From positions 1,488,001-1,552,000 of the forward strand of contig NZ_JAIVAC010000001.1 of the NCBI RefSeq assembly GCF_020171655.1: a stretch of 64,000 nucleotides of DNA, given 5' to 3'. The notes below the pieces were generated by a model. The model worked only from the letters and a program-made list of their open reading frames with translations, had not been told where the DNA came from and searched no databases. Source of the DNA: Exiguobacterium aestuarii (GTDB taxonomy: Bacteria > Bacillota > Bacilli > Exiguobacteriales > Exiguobacteriaceae). Position 1 is the first letter of the stretch, and each line of letters starts with the position of its first letter. A program made the translations under genes and the position numbers. Of the stretch, positions 52,422-61,125 are shown piece after piece.

Positions 52422-52700
52422 TTAGCAAGATGGTTGTAAACCGTGCAACACGAGCGTGATGCCATCTTCTGTCGATTCGACGTCGAGCGTCACGTTTTCC
52501 GCCAACGCCTCAGCTTCCTTCGCAACAGCAAATGTGAGCGTGTCGAACTGCTTCACCTCGTCTGTCTCTTCTGGTGTCGCCACGGCTAGACCGAGCGTCG
52601 GTCCACAGCAACCTGCCTCTGTGATGATGCGGACAGATTTCGTTTCTTCCTCTTCAAGTGCCGTCTTCAAAAAATCGATTGCTTCGTTTGTGATGTTCAT
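52422..52700 (-). CDS. IscA/HesB-like Fe-S cluster biogenesis family protein
   Basis: A 92-residue protein. It begins NITNEAIDFLKTAL and has a central AGCCGPTLGLAV with adjacent cysteines, and a terminal cysteine. This is the IscA/HesB fold, but the usual CG(x)C end is replaced by a single C-terminal Cys (LQPSC). Gene overlaps the arsA stop by four bases (ATGA), so it is translated with arsA. Its place between arsA and arsB is unusual and suggests a metalloid- or iron-binding role in the operon. Confidence 0.7.
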   Translation of the reverse strand: MNITNEAIDFLKTALEEEETKSVRIITEAGCCGPTLGLAVATPEETDEVKQFDTLTFAVAKEAEALAENVTLDVESTEDGITLVLHGLQPSC

Positions 52701-54454
52701 TGTATTTTCTCCTTTCCTAATTGAGATAGCGCCGAGTATCCGACTGGCAGTTGTTCTTGCCATGCGAGAACCGTCGGACGCGGATAGTTGTTCACGCGCT
52801 CTAGCCAAATCGCCTCGCTCGCGACTTTCGATGTCAAGAGCTTACTCGTCACATCGAGTGGCGTAAACGATTGATTGACGACCCAAGCGAACGGTTGAAT
52901 CGCTGCCCGTTGTAAGTCTGCTGTGAGACGCTCCGCTTCATATACCGGCGTCGCCTCAGGCAGTGTCGTGATGATGACGTGCGTTTGTTTTGGGTCACGC
53001 AGCTTCGGTAGTAACGTTCGGACCGCTTCCGGAACGACTCCGGTCGACCGTTCAAGTTCGCGATGATAGCTCTCCGTCGCATCTAATAACAGAAGTGTAT
53101 GTCCAGTTGGAGCTGTGTCGATGACGACGAAGCGGTCTTTCGCTTTCGCCACTTGATCGGCAAAGGCGCGGAAGACGGCAATCTCTTCCGTGCACGGTGA
53201 GCGCAAGTCCTCTTCGAGCATCATGCGCTGCTCTTCGTTCATGTCCCCTGCTTCCCGGAACACATCCGTCCGATACTTCTCAATCTCGGCTTTCGGGTCA
53301 ATGGCATCGACGGTGAACGTATCTGAAACGTCTGCGCCAATTGTGAGTGCGACATGAGCGGCCGGGTCTGTTGTCGTCAAATGGACAGCATGTCCTCGTT
53401 CGTGAAGCGCGACAGCAAGAAGCGAGGCGAGTGTCGTCTTCCCGACGCCACCTTTCCCCATCGTCATGATCACGCTAGGACCGTCCGCTTCCATTTCGTC
53501 GACGAGTTGATCGATCGAGCCGAAACGACTCGTGTCATAACGTGCATCCGAGATGACGACCGACTTCCCGCTCACAAAACGCTGGAGCGCCGATATCCCG
53601 ACGAGATTTTCATATGCATACGGAAGCGTGAACGTCTCAAGATCGGCGATTTCGTGCGGGAGATTGTCGAGTGCTTGTTGTTGGCGTTCGATGAACCGCT
53701 TCGTGAAACGGTCTGTCCCTTCACCTGACTCGACAACACCGTTGATGATGAGTTGCATTCGCTCGATGCCGATGGCGCGAAGCTCGTTCGCGGCTCGCGC
53801 CGCTTCGACGAGTGTCGACTTTTCAGGACGAGCGACGAGCAATAACGTCGTCTCGTTTTCATCGATGAGCGTCTCGACGGCTCGTTTGTACTGCACTTGC
53901 TTATCCACAAGACCAGCCAATGGACCGAGACAAGACGCGCCCGTCGTATTCGTCTCTAAAAATTCATCCCATGCGCTCGGTAGTGTCAGTAATCGGAGCG
54001 TATGCCCAGTCGGTGCCGTATCGAAGATGACATGGTCGTATCGTTCCCGTGCTGCCTCGGACGTCAACAGCTCCGTGAATTGATCGAACGCCGCAATCTC
54101 GACCGTACAGGCGCCAGACAACTGTTCTTCCATCGATTGGATGGCAACATCCGGTAACACGCCCCGATACGGACCGACCATGCGTTCCATATACTGTTTT
54201 GCCGCCTGTTCCGGGTCAAAGTTAGCGATTTCGAGCATCGTTCCTGTGACGGATCGCGGTGTCTCATCGAGCTCCATCTCAAACACGTCTTGTAGATTAC
54301 TCGCCGGGTCGGTCGAGACGAGTAAGATCTGTTTTCCACGATTGGCGAGCGTTAAGGCGAGACTCGATGCCGTCGACGTCTTCCCGACGCCACCTTTCCC
54401 GGTCAAAAACACATAACGGGTCGGTTCAATCGTCTGAAAATCAAATGGCTTCAC
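52697..54454 (-). CDS. arsA: arsenical pump-driving ATPase ArsA
   Basis: A 585-residue duplicated ATPase that energises ArsB. Both halves have the P-loop GKGGVGKT (about residues 18 and 325) and the signature DTAPTGHT. The three cysteines that bind As(III)/Sb(III) in the enteric protein are matched by GACTVEIAAFD, ASCLGPLAGL and SPCTEEIAVFR. The GTG at 54454 has AAGGAG nine bases upstream and gives the normal length; the in-frame ATG (54463) touches the ribosome binding site. It lies 13 bases behind arsD. Confidence 0.95.
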   Translation of the reverse strand: MKPFDFQTIEPTRYVFLTGKGGVGKTSTASSLALTLANRGKQILLVSTDPASNLQDVFEMELDETPRSVTGTMLEIANFDPEQAAKQYMERMVGPYRGVLPDVAIQSMEEQLSGACTVEIAAFDQFTELLTSEAARERYDHVIFDTAPTGHTLRLLTLPSAWDEFLETNTTGASCLGPLAGLVDKQVQYKRAVETLIDENETTLLLVARPEKSTLVEAARAANELRAIGIERMQLIINGVVESGEGTDRFTKRFIERQQQALDNLPHEIADLETFTLPYAYENLVGISALQRFVSGKSVVISDARYDTSRFGSIDQLVDEMEADGPSVIMTMGKGGVGKTTLASLLAVALHERGHAVHLTTTDPAAHVALTIGADVSDTFTVDAIDPKAEIEKYRTDVFREAGDMNEEQRMMLEEDLRSPCTEEIAVFRAFADQVAKAKDRFVVIDTAPTGHTLLLLDATESYHRELERSTGVVPEAVRTLLPKLRDPKQTHVIITTLPEATPVYEAERLTADLQRAAIQPFAWVVNQSFTPLDVTSKLLTSKVASEAIWLERVNNYPRPTVLAWQEQLPVGYSALSQLGKEKIQ

Positions 54455-54467
54455 TGTGAGCATCTCC

Positions 54468-54827
54468 TTATTTTTTGAGTGAGATTCGAACTTTCGGTTT
54501 TTCTCCATCTTGTTTGGCGAATGCGGCAATCGGTAGTCCCGTCAACTCTGCCATCTCTTCATTCGTCAAATAGGCGCCCCGCTTCACAATCTTCCCGTCG
54601 ACGAGCGTCATCGGGAGAATGTCGAGCCCGTTCATGATTTCAGCTTGAACGATGGTATTCTCGACAAATCGGTTCGGTTCCGATGCGAGATTATAGCGCG
54701 ACACATCAAAGCCTCGTTGCTTCAATACATAATGAATTGTCGCTACCCGCGTCAGTTCAGGGTCAATTGACGGTCCGCATAATCCCGTCGGACAACACAT
54801 GGCTGGTTCGAACACTTCAAGTTTCAT
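54468..54827 (-). CDS. arsD: arsenic metallochaperone ArsD
   Basis: Delivers As(III) to ArsA. The ~119-residue protein has the vicinal cysteines MCCPTGLCGP (about residues 10-19), the residues needed for chaperone activity, and the IDPELTRVATIHYVLKQRG segment. The C-terminal distal cysteine pairs of some ArsD proteins are absent, as is common in Firmicutes. The ATG 54827 gives eight-base spacing from AAGGAGAG; 54833 is the alternative. Between arsR (13-base gap) and arsA. Confidence 0.93.
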   Translation of the reverse strand: MKLEVFEPAMCCPTGLCGPSIDPELTRVATIHYVLKQRGFDVSRYNLASEPNRFVENTIVQAEIMNGLDILPMTLVDGKIVKRGAYLTNEEMAELTGLPIAAFAKQDGEKPKVRISLKK

Positions 54828-54839
54828 CTTCATCTCTCC

Positions 54840-55157
54840 TTAAATGGCACAATTCGGCTCACAATCACAGCTCGGCTCATTCGTCTCTAAATTCGCTAAC
54901 AAATCAGTGACGAGCGGATAAAACGGACTCGTCTCGTTCAATCGATAATGGATCCACTGTTTGTCCCGACGCTCGAGCAAGAGTCCCGCCTGGCGCAACA
55001 TCTTCAAATGGCGACTGATGGCCGGTTGCGAAATATCGAAACAATCGACGAAACTACAGGCGCACTGTTCGCCTGCTTCCATCTGTTTCAACATCGTCAA
55101 ACGGGTCGGGTCCCCGAGCACCTTGAGCACTTTACTCAATTCTTCCACGGTATACAT
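54840..55157 (-). CDS. arsR: ArsR-family As(III)-responsive repressor
   Basis: A 105-residue winged-helix repressor. The recognition helix is in SQPAISRHLKMLRQAGLL (about 45-62). The metalloid-binding motif reads EQCACSFVDCF rather than ELCVCDL, with a cysteine pair plus an additional one; further cysteines lie in the C-terminal CDCEPNC. It represses the ars operon until As(III) binds. Start 55157 follows GGGGAG. First gene of the operon; an inverted repeat lies just upstream. Confidence 0.93.
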   Translation of the reverse strand: MYTVEELSKVLKVLGDPTRLTMLKQMEAGEQCACSFVDCFDISQPAISRHLKMLRQAGLLLERRDKQWIHYRLNETSPFYPLVTDLLANLETNEPSCDCEPNCAI

Positions 55158-55177
55158 GACTACTCCCCTACCTTTCA

Positions 55178-55197
55178 TATAACTTTTTTGTTATATA
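55178..55197 (-). promoter_or_regulatory. candidate ArsR operator
   Basis: A perfect inverted repeat ATATAAC / GTTATAT with a six-base spacer lies 20-40 bases before the arsR start. On the minus strand it overlaps the region where a promoter would be expected. ArsR sites in Firmicutes are of this ATA-rich palindromic kind. Confidence 0.6.
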
Positions 55198-55241
55198 ACC
55201 TGTACGTTATGAAATTACCATAGTTTTTCACGCGAAGCAAT

Positions 55242-55270
55242 TGTCATTTTAGACTAGATTCGGTATGATG
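55242..55270 (+). promoter_or_regulatory. promoter of the sulP gene
   Basis: TTGTCA (55242-55247), 17-base spacer, TATGAT (55265-55270); a start near 55277 leaves an ~80-base leader. Confidence 0.65.
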
Positions 55271-55301
55271 AAACACGTTGAAAATGAACGGATTCCATTA
55301 T

Positions 55302-55330
55302 TTTGATTTTCGTGAGACTCGAAAATCAAA
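55302..55330 (+). repeat. 11-bp inverted repeat in the sulP leader
   Basis: TTTGATTTTCG (55302-55312) and CGAAAATCAAA (55320-55330) form a perfect stem with a seven-base loop, 28 bases before the TTG start. The tail (TCATTTTATA) is a weak T-run, so it may be an attenuator or a protein-binding hairpin. Confidence 0.45.
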
Positions 55331-55357
55331 TCATTTTATAAAGAAAGGTGTGTTCTT

Positions 55358-56839
55358 TTGGAAAGATTGAATACGTTGAAACACGAATGGTTCGGAAATA
55401 TCCGGGCCGACATTTTGGCCGGGATCGTCGTCGCCTTGGCGCTCATCCCGGAAGCCATCGCCTTCTCCCTCATCGCAGGGGTCAACCCGATGGTCGGGCT
55501 TTATGCCTCATTCATCATCGCCATGGTCATCTCGTTTGCCGGAGGTCGTCCGGCCATGATTTCGGCTGCGACCGGTGCGATGGCGCTCGTCGTCGTCTCG
55601 CTCGTTGCCGACCACGGTCTGCAGTATTTGCTTGCTGCCGGTATTTTGACCGGAATTATTCAAATCGTCCTCGGTTATCTCGGCATCGCCCGCTTGATGA
55701 AATTCATTCCCCGTGCCGTCATGGTCGGTTTCGTCAACGCACTTGCCATTTTGATTTTCCAAGCGCAATTGTCAAACTTTGAAGGGGAAAGCTGGATCAT
55801 CTGGGCAATCGTCGCGGCGTCACTCGCCATCATCTTCTTGTTCCCACGTGTCACGAAAGCAATCCCTGCGCCGCTCGTCGCCATCGTCGTGATGACGATT
55901 CTCGCGATCACGCTAGGACTCGATACAAAAAACATCGGGGACATGGGCACGATTTCGGCGACACTTCCGGATTTCTTATTCCCGGATGTGCCGTTCACGC
56001 TTGAGACACTCATGATCATCTTGCCGTACTCGATCTCACTCGCGTTCGTCGGCTTGATTGAATCGCTCTTGACGGCCCAAATCGTCGATGACATGACAGG
56101 AACGGACTCGAATAAGAACCGCGAGTCGCGTGGTCAAGGGATTTCGAACATCATCGCTGGATTCTTCGGTGGGATGCCAGGATGCGCGATGATCGGTCAA
56201 TCGGTCATTAATGTCTCCTCAGGTGCGCGTGGTCGTCTCTCGACATTCACCGCAGGACTCGCCCTCTTCATCATGATCATGACAATCAGTGATGTGCTTA
56301 TGCTCATCCCTGTCGGCGCGCTCGTCGGTGTCATGTTCTTCGTATCGTATGCGACGTTCGACTGGGGCTCGCTCAAAGCGATGCGTACCGCTCAAAAGTC
56401 AGACACGGTCGTCATGCTCGTCACGGTCATCGTCACGGTCTTCACGCACGACTTGTCACTCGGTGTGCTCGGTGGAATTTTGACGGCTGCGATTTTGTTC
56501 GCTGCCAAAATTTCGAAAATCGACCTCGGTCGCCACGTCACGTCGCATCGCGTAGACTATACGGTAAACGGACAATTGTTCTTCGCCTCGACATCTGAAT
56601 TCGTCAACCAGTTTGATGTGGCAGAAGACATGGAGGCAGGTGTCAACCAGGTCACCATCGATTTTGCGAATACGCATCTTTGGGATGACTCGGCCATCGG
56701 CGCCATCGATAAGGTCGTCTTCAAATACCGTGAAGTCGGAATTGAACCTGAACTTCTCAATTTGAATAAAGACTCTGAAAAACTGCTCAACACGCTCGCA
56801 CTCCACTTGAAGCAACAAGACGGAAACGCAGGACATTGA
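55358..56839 (+). CDS. SulP family anion transporter with STAS domain
   Basis: A 493-residue permease with about ten transmembrane helices, starting with the SulP signature [21 protein letters not shown] and containing [15 protein letters not shown] and the STAS-linked C-terminus (about 405-490, [21 protein letters not shown]). Substrate probably sulfate, bicarbonate or another anion; not decided by sequence. It uses a TTG start following AAAGGTGTG. UspA follows 69 bases later on the same strand, so a shared transcript is possible. It diverges from the ars operon. Confidence 0.9.
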   Translation: MERLNTLKHEWFGNIRADILAGIVVALALIPEAIAFSLIAGVNPMVGLYASFIIAMVISFAGGRPAMISAATGAMALVVVSLVADHGLQYLLAAGILTGIIQIVLGYLGIARLMKFIPRAVMVGFVNALAILIFQAQLSNFEGESWIIWAIVAASLAIIFLFPRVTKAIPAPLVAIVVMTILAITLGLDTKNIGDMGTISATLPDFLFPDVPFTLETLMIILPYSISLAFVGLIESLLTAQIVDDMTGTDSNKNRESRGQGISNIIAGFFGGMPGCAMIGQSVINVSSGARGRLSTFTAGLALFIMIMTISDVLMLIPVGALVGVMFFVSYATFDWGSLKAMRTAQKSDTVVMLVTVIVTVFTHDLSLGVLGGILTAAILFAAKISKIDLGRHVTSHRVDYTVNGQLFFASTSEFVNQFDVAEDMEAGVNQVTIDFANTHLWDDSAIGAIDKVVFKYREVGIEPELLNLNKDSEKLLNTLALHLKQQDGNAGH

Positions 56840-56908
56840 TTCGGCATTCCCCCGCTTCACCAAATCACCTATACTAAATGTAGAACGTGCGAAAGAGGAG
56901 GAGTTTTC

Positions 56909-57322
56909 ATGGGAAAGGTATTTTTAGCGGCAGACGGTTCTGCCCACTCGAAACGTGCGCTTGAAAAGGCGATTCAACTCGCAAAGGCATCCAATGCGTC
57001 AATTGACATCGTCCATGTCATCAGTGCGAAAGAATCAAAAGAGGCCGCCCTCAACTCAACGGGCAAAATCGACTTGGAAACGAAGCGGAAGCAGATGCTC
57101 AAACCGTTGTTCGATTTGACGGAAGCAGAAGGCATCCCTTACGAGTACATCGAACTCCGTGGTGAACCGGACGTCGAGCTTGTCAAATATGCGAACCACG
57201 AACCATACGAATATGTCGTCGTCGGGTCACGCGGCTTGAACACGTTCCAAGAGTTCGTGCTCGGAAGCGTGAGTCATAAACTCGCCAAACGTGCACTCGC
57301 TCCTGTCATCATCGTTAAATGA
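56909..57322 (+). CDS. universal stress protein (UspA family)
   Basis: A 137-residue protein with the Usp fold: KVFLAADGSAHSKRALEKA at the start and the ATP-binding-type VVVGSRGLNTFQEFVLGSVSHKL at the end (GxxG-x9-GS motif). Usp proteins modulate stress survival. It follows the SulP gene by 69 bases, with GAGGAGGAG before the ATG. Usp genes often accompany SulP transporters. Confidence 0.9.
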   Translation: MGKVFLAADGSAHSKRALEKAIQLAKASNASIDIVHVISAKESKEAALNSTGKIDLETKRKQMLKPLFDLTEAEGIPYEYIELRGEPDVELVKYANHEPYEYVVVGSRGLNTFQEFVLGSVSHKLAKRALAPVIIVK

Positions 57323-57330
57323 TTCATCTT

Positions 57331-57360
57331 CCCCGTCTCTTTGTGAGATGGGGATTTTTT
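57331..57360 (+). terminator. terminator of the uspA gene
   Basis: CCCCGTCTC-TTTG-TGAGATGGGG stem with T6, nine bases after the uspA stop. Confidence 0.8.
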
Positions 57361-57369
57361 GTGTCTCAT

Positions 57370-57396
57370 ACAGGGGACGCCCTGTTCGTGTAGAAT
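57370..57396 (+). promoter_or_regulatory. extended -10 promoter with embedded inverted repeat
   Basis: TGTAGAAT at 57389-57396 (extended -10, TAGAAT) with the perfect repeat ACAGGG-GACG-CCCTGT (57370-57385) in the spacer position. The palindrome could be an operator for a regulator of the downstream ABC unit. No clear -35. Confidence 0.45.
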
Positions 57397-57434
57397 GTGT
57401 AAGGACAGTCTATCTACCAAAGGAGGTTCTCGCT

Positions 57435-57641
57435 ATGGACATCGCAAACGACCCGAATACACTTTTTCTCATCCTGTTACCTGTCCTCATCCTGCAACTC
57501 ATCTTGCTCGTCGTCGCTTTGATTGACTTGTTCAAACGAGACGTGACGAACGGCCCGAAATGGGTATGGCTCCTCGTCATCGTCTTCATCAACATTCTCG
57601 GCCCGATCATCTACTTCTTATGGGGACGGACGCCGCGATGA
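57435..57641 (+). CDS. YxlE-like PLDc_N membrane protein
   Basis: A 68-residue protein of the PLDc_N family: two transmembrane helices (about 11-34 and 44-62) with the DLFKRDVTNGPKWVW connecting segment and the WGRTPR end. It corresponds to Bacillus YxlE, whose gene lies in the sigY operon and which dampens sigma-Y activity there. Here the next two genes encode an ATPase and permease like YxlF and YxlG, but no sigY precedes it. AAAGGAGG lies eight to nine bases before the ATG. Confidence 0.75.
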   Translation: MDIANDPNTLFLILLPVLILQLILLVVALIDLFKRDVTNGPKWVWLLVIVFINILGPIIYFLWGRTPR

Positions 57642-58486
57642 AAGTCACACGGTTAACCAAACGATTCGGTTCATTCACGGCCCTCGATGATGTCAGCTTT
57701 GAGCTACGCCCAGGTTGCACCTCGTTACTCGGAGAAAATGGTGCCGGGAAGACCACCTTGTTGAACTTGCTCGCCCGAGTCACGGACCCGACGAGTGGCG
57801 ATATGAGCGGACATGACCAGATTCGGGTTGGCTATTTGCCACAACGCCCTGCCCTCTATCCGTCCCTCACGCCTGTCGAGACGATTCGCTACGCTGCTGA
57901 ATTGACGGGAACGAAACACGTTGATCCTATCCAACTATTAAAACGCGTCGGTCTTGAGCCGGTCGACCGTTCAGCCTCGAACTTATCGGGCGGGATGCGT
58001 CAGCGTCTAGGCATCGCCCAGGCACTCGTCCATGACCCTGAATTACTGTTACTCGACGAGCCGGTCTCAGCTTTAGATCCACGCGGTCGACGGGAAGTGC
58101 TCGACTTGTTGAGCGACTTGAAACGAGAGCGAATGATTCTCTATTCGACACACGTCCTCCCGGATGCTGAAGAAGCGAGCGACTGGGTGCTCTTGCTTCG
58201 ACAAGGTAAACTACTGATGGAAGGCACGGTGACCGACTTGCTCGGATCGAAATCAACGATTGAATTACGTCTCTTCGACGACCCGACGAGCGGGACAGAT
58301 TGGAATACGCTAGCCGGTGTGCGTCGTGTGACGAAAAATGGCTCGACGTGGACGTTCGAGTCGACGGACCGGGATATCGCTGAACGTGCGATCTTGAACC
58401 GAATCCTTGAACTGAACGTCACCGTCCAATCGTTACACGTCGGGCATCCGTCACTCGAGTCCTTGTTCTTGGAGGTGAATGCCTGA
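57638..58486 (+). CDS. YxlF-like ABC transporter ATP-binding protein
   Basis: A 282-residue ATPase with Walker A LLGENGAGKTTLLN (about 32-45), signature LSGGMRQRLGIAQAL (about 130), Walker B LLLLDEPVSALDP and the H-loop in YSTHVLPDAEEA. The last ~70 residues are a regulatory tail common to ABC-2 ATPases. Its start overlaps the YxlE-like stop (ATGA). The permease begins on its stop (TGATG), so all three are translationally coupled. It appears to drive export of an unknown compound. Confidence 0.92.
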   Translation: MKVTRLTKRFGSFTALDDVSFELRPGCTSLLGENGAGKTTLLNLLARVTDPTSGDMSGHDQIRVGYLPQRPALYPSLTPVETIRYAAELTGTKHVDPIQLLKRVGLEPVDRSASNLSGGMRQRLGIAQALVHDPELLLLDEPVSALDPRGRREVLDLLSDLKRERMILYSTHVLPDAEEASDWVLLLRQGKLLMEGTVTDLLGSKSTIELRLFDDPTSGTDWNTLAGVRRVTKNGSTWTFESTDRDIAERAILNRILELNVTVQSLHVGHPSLESLFLEVNA

Positions 58487-59244
58487 TGCGCACGGCAATC
58501 TTTAAACAAGAATGGCGGGAGTCGTGGGCGAACAAGCGACTCATCTGGATTCCGATCGCTCTCATGCTCCTCGCCTCGATGCAGCCGCTCACGCTTTATT
58601 TCTTACCAGACATCCTCGCTTCCGGCGGGAACTTACCGGACGGTGCCGTCATTGAGATCCCGACACCGACACCGGAAGAAGTATTGATCTCTGTCAGCGA
58701 ACAACTTCGCCAAATCGGGCTCCTCGTCGTCTTATTGTCTGCGATGCATACGTTCAGCCACGAACGGACGAACGGGACCCTCGCCTGGCTCAAGTCGTTA
58801 CAAATCCCGACGTCACGCATCGTCGTCAGCAAATGGGGACATTACGCCCTATTAACCGTGGGCGGCATCTTGCTCGCACAAACGGCAGCCGCCTATTATA
58901 CGGTCATTTTGTTCGACGCATTCGATTGGCTCGACTTTCTCATATCGACCGCACTCCTCATCTGTCATTTCATTGTTCAGTTATCGATTTTCTTCCTCAT
59001 CGCCGCGATGTTGGAAAGTGGTGTCGTCGCGGTCGTGTTGACGCTCGGCCTCCATTTCGTCATGTCGCTCCTCATCGGTTGGGTCGACCTCGATTGGATG
59101 CCTTGGATGCTCGGTCCGCTTTCGAGCGAAGTGCTCCTGACAGAAGCAGATCTCATGTGGCCGCTCGTGAGCGGGATGCTCATCATCTTCCTCTCGCTTT
59201 ATGTGGCGTCGAAACGTCTTCGGTTCATGTCCGATTCAACGTAA
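58486..59244 (+). CDS. YxlG-like ABC-2 permease
   Basis: A 252-residue permease with about six hydrophobic helices (for example residues 18-36, 78-96, 118-141, 153-178, 185-203 and 224-242). N-terminal FKQEWRESWANKRL is typical of ABC-2 subunits. Together with the two preceding genes it forms the membrane part of a YxlEFG-like transporter. No C-terminal soluble domain. The substrate cannot be inferred; YxlFG affects sigma-Y signalling in Bacillus. Confidence 0.85.
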   Translation: MRTAIFKQEWRESWANKRLIWIPIALMLLASMQPLTLYFLPDILASGGNLPDGAVIEIPTPTPEEVLISVSEQLRQIGLLVVLLSAMHTFSHERTNGTLAWLKSLQIPTSRIVVSKWGHYALLTVGGILLAQTAAAYYTVILFDAFDWLDFLISTALLICHFIVQLSIFFLIAAMLESGVVAVVLTLGLHFVMSLLIGWVDLDWMPWMLGPLSSEVLLTEADLMWPLVSGMLIIFLSLYVASKRLRFMSDST

Positions 59245-59341
59245 ATCATCTTACAAAAATGAGTCTTTCGACACTACCTTTTATTGGATAAAAAAGGTAT
59301 ATTACTTTTACCCTAGATACACGATTCGGAGGCTCAATCGT

Positions 59342-60976
59342 ATGAGATGGAAAACTTACACAAAAATCAGTATAATCGTTGGCTCTTTGTTAATGTTCCC
59401 CTTAATCACCCATGCAGAAGGTTCATTTGAACAAACGAACGTTGGCATCATCTATACTTCAAATGATGGAAATGTGTTAACGGGTTGGCAACAGATCGAT
59501 GGAAATACTTACTATTTAAATGAGAGCGGGATTGTCCTCACAGGTTGGCAACAAATCGAGAACGCTACATACTTTTTCGAGGCAGATGGCCGACTCGTCA
59601 CGAGAACGGTATCGATTGAGGGAAAGACCTATCACTTTGCCGAAGACGGTAAACTATTGACCGGTTGGCAAACGTTCAACGGACAAGTCTACTATTTTGA
59701 TGCGACAGGTATACCCATCTCAGGGTTCCAATCGATTGATGGCAAACGCTATTATTTTTCAAATGATGGGATGCGACTATCCGGATGGCAACAGATTGCC
59801 GGGGCAAAACATTACATCTTTTCAGACGGAACGATTCGTACCGGAATGTATACGCTCGACGGAAAATCGTACTTTTTGATGAACGATGGTAAAGTTGCGA
59901 CCGGATGGCAGACGCTTGGCACGCGTCGCTATTATTTCGGGGATGACGGTGCACGTCGTCAAGGAATAACGCGCATCGATAAACAAGTGTATGGACTCCA
60001 TCCTGCAGATGGTTATCTCCTTTCAGGGCTTTATAAAATTGACTCACGCTACTATTTATTTGATTCAAAAGGGAAGCAACAATACGGTTTGCAAAAAGTG
60101 AACGGCAAGACGGTTGGATTTCATCCAACATCCGGATATCGTTTAACAGGAAAATTTAAAATAGGCAAATACACCTACTTTTTTGATTCAAATGGTATCC
60201 AACAAACAGGATGGAGGTATTCAACAAGCTATGAATACTTTGCACCTGCATTGACTAAAAAAACCGATTGGCAGTCTATCAATGGAAAATGGTATTTTTT
60301 TGATTCAAATGGCCGAATGTATCAAAATAAACGAGTAGGGAATGCTAAATTTGATGCAAAAGGTGTATATTCTCATACTATGTCTGTCTATAAAATGAAT
60401 GTTCCTTTATATCGTCAGTTCCCAATGGGTTATCCATCCGGATGCGAGTTTTTCTCGCTCAAGATGGCTCTTGAGAAAAAAGGGCGCGTTGTCAGCGCCT
60501 CGACACTGTATCGTGAAATGCCAAAAAGTATGTGGAATGCGCGATATGAGAATCGTTCCTATCGTTGGGTCGACCCGAACGTCATGTTTACCGGGGATCC
60601 TCGCAAGAAACTCAGTAAATATAAAAATTACGGAATCTATCCAAAAGGCATGGTCGGCTTCGCAAGCAAATATCGTCCTGTAAAAGATGTGTCTAATCAG
60701 GGAATCAGTTCAATTGAACGGGAATTGTCGATGGGCAACCCGGTCATCGTCTGGGCGAGCGTCGATTTCAAAAAGCCATATGGTTACTTCAGTTGGTACA
60801 CATCCTCGAAGAAAAAATATACCGGATTCACCAATTATCACGTGATGCTTGCGACCGGGTACGATAAATCAAATTTCTATATCAATGACCCATATCGCGG
60901 ACGTCTTGTCATTCCTAAAACAAAAGTAAAGGCCGTGATGGGCGCAACGGGTTGGAAAGCCCTATCTGTCAGATAA
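59342..60976 (+). CDS. secreted C39-like peptidase with N-terminal cell-wall-binding repeats
   Basis: A 544-residue exported protein. The signal peptide (about 1-26) ends ITHAEG. About 14 repeats of ~20 residues follow (pattern G-W-Q-x-I-x-G-x-x-Y-Y-F-x-x-x-G), of the choline- or glucan-binding type. The last ~200 residues are a peptidase C39-like domain, with cysteine in YPSGCEFFSLKMAL, histidine in FTNYHVMLATGYD and aspartate in YINDPYRG. It could cleave a peptide or cell-wall component, or be inactive. Codon use and base content become AT-rich around 60150-60420. The ATG 59342 follows CGGAGG. Confidence 0.85.
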   Translation: MRWKTYTKISIIVGSLLMFPLITHAEGSFEQTNVGIIYTSNDGNVLTGWQQIDGNTYYLNESGIVLTGWQQIENATYFFEADGRLVTRTVSIEGKTYHFAEDGKLLTGWQTFNGQVYYFDATGIPISGFQSIDGKRYYFSNDGMRLSGWQQIAGAKHYIFSDGTIRTGMYTLDGKSYFLMNDGKVATGWQTLGTRRYYFGDDGARRQGITRIDKQVYGLHPADGYLLSGLYKIDSRYYLFDSKGKQQYGLQKVNGKTVGFHPTSGYRLTGKFKIGKYTYFFDSNGIQQTGWRYSTSYEYFAPALTKKTDWQSINGKWYFFDSNGRMYQNKRVGNAKFDAKGVYSHTMSVYKMNVPLYRQFPMGYPSGCEFFSLKMALEKKGRVVSASTLYREMPKSMWNARYENRSYRWVDPNVMFTGDPRKKLSKYKNYGIYPKGMVGFASKYRPVKDVSNQGISSIERELSMGNPVIVWASVDFKKPYGYFSWYTSSKKKYTGFTNYHVMLATGYDKSNFYINDPYRGRLVIPKTKVKAVMGATGWKALSVR

Positions 60977-61002
60977 AGTCGTATGATTTTATAGAAGTAT
61001 TC

Positions 61003-61041
61003 AAAAAGATGAGTTCGCAGAAAATGCGAGCTCATCTTTAT
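61003..61041. terminator. terminator of C39-like gene (bidirectional)
   Basis: AAGATGAG-TTCGCA / TGCGAG-CTCATCTT stem flanked by A5 and TTTATT, serving the plus-strand C39-like gene and possibly the minus-strand gene at 61126. Confidence 0.65.
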
Positions 61042-61125
61042 TGATGCATGCTATACAATCGAATTCCTGCCATCAAACCAATCATTCTTGACTATCTGAG
61101 TATCTTGGTAGTGAACTGATGGGTA

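Noticed and set aside
55190-55250. Several weak -35/-10 pairs for the ars operon (for example TTGCTT-17-TAATTT)
   Set aside because: More than one fit exists in AT-rich DNA, so I annotated only the inverted repeat at 55178-55197.
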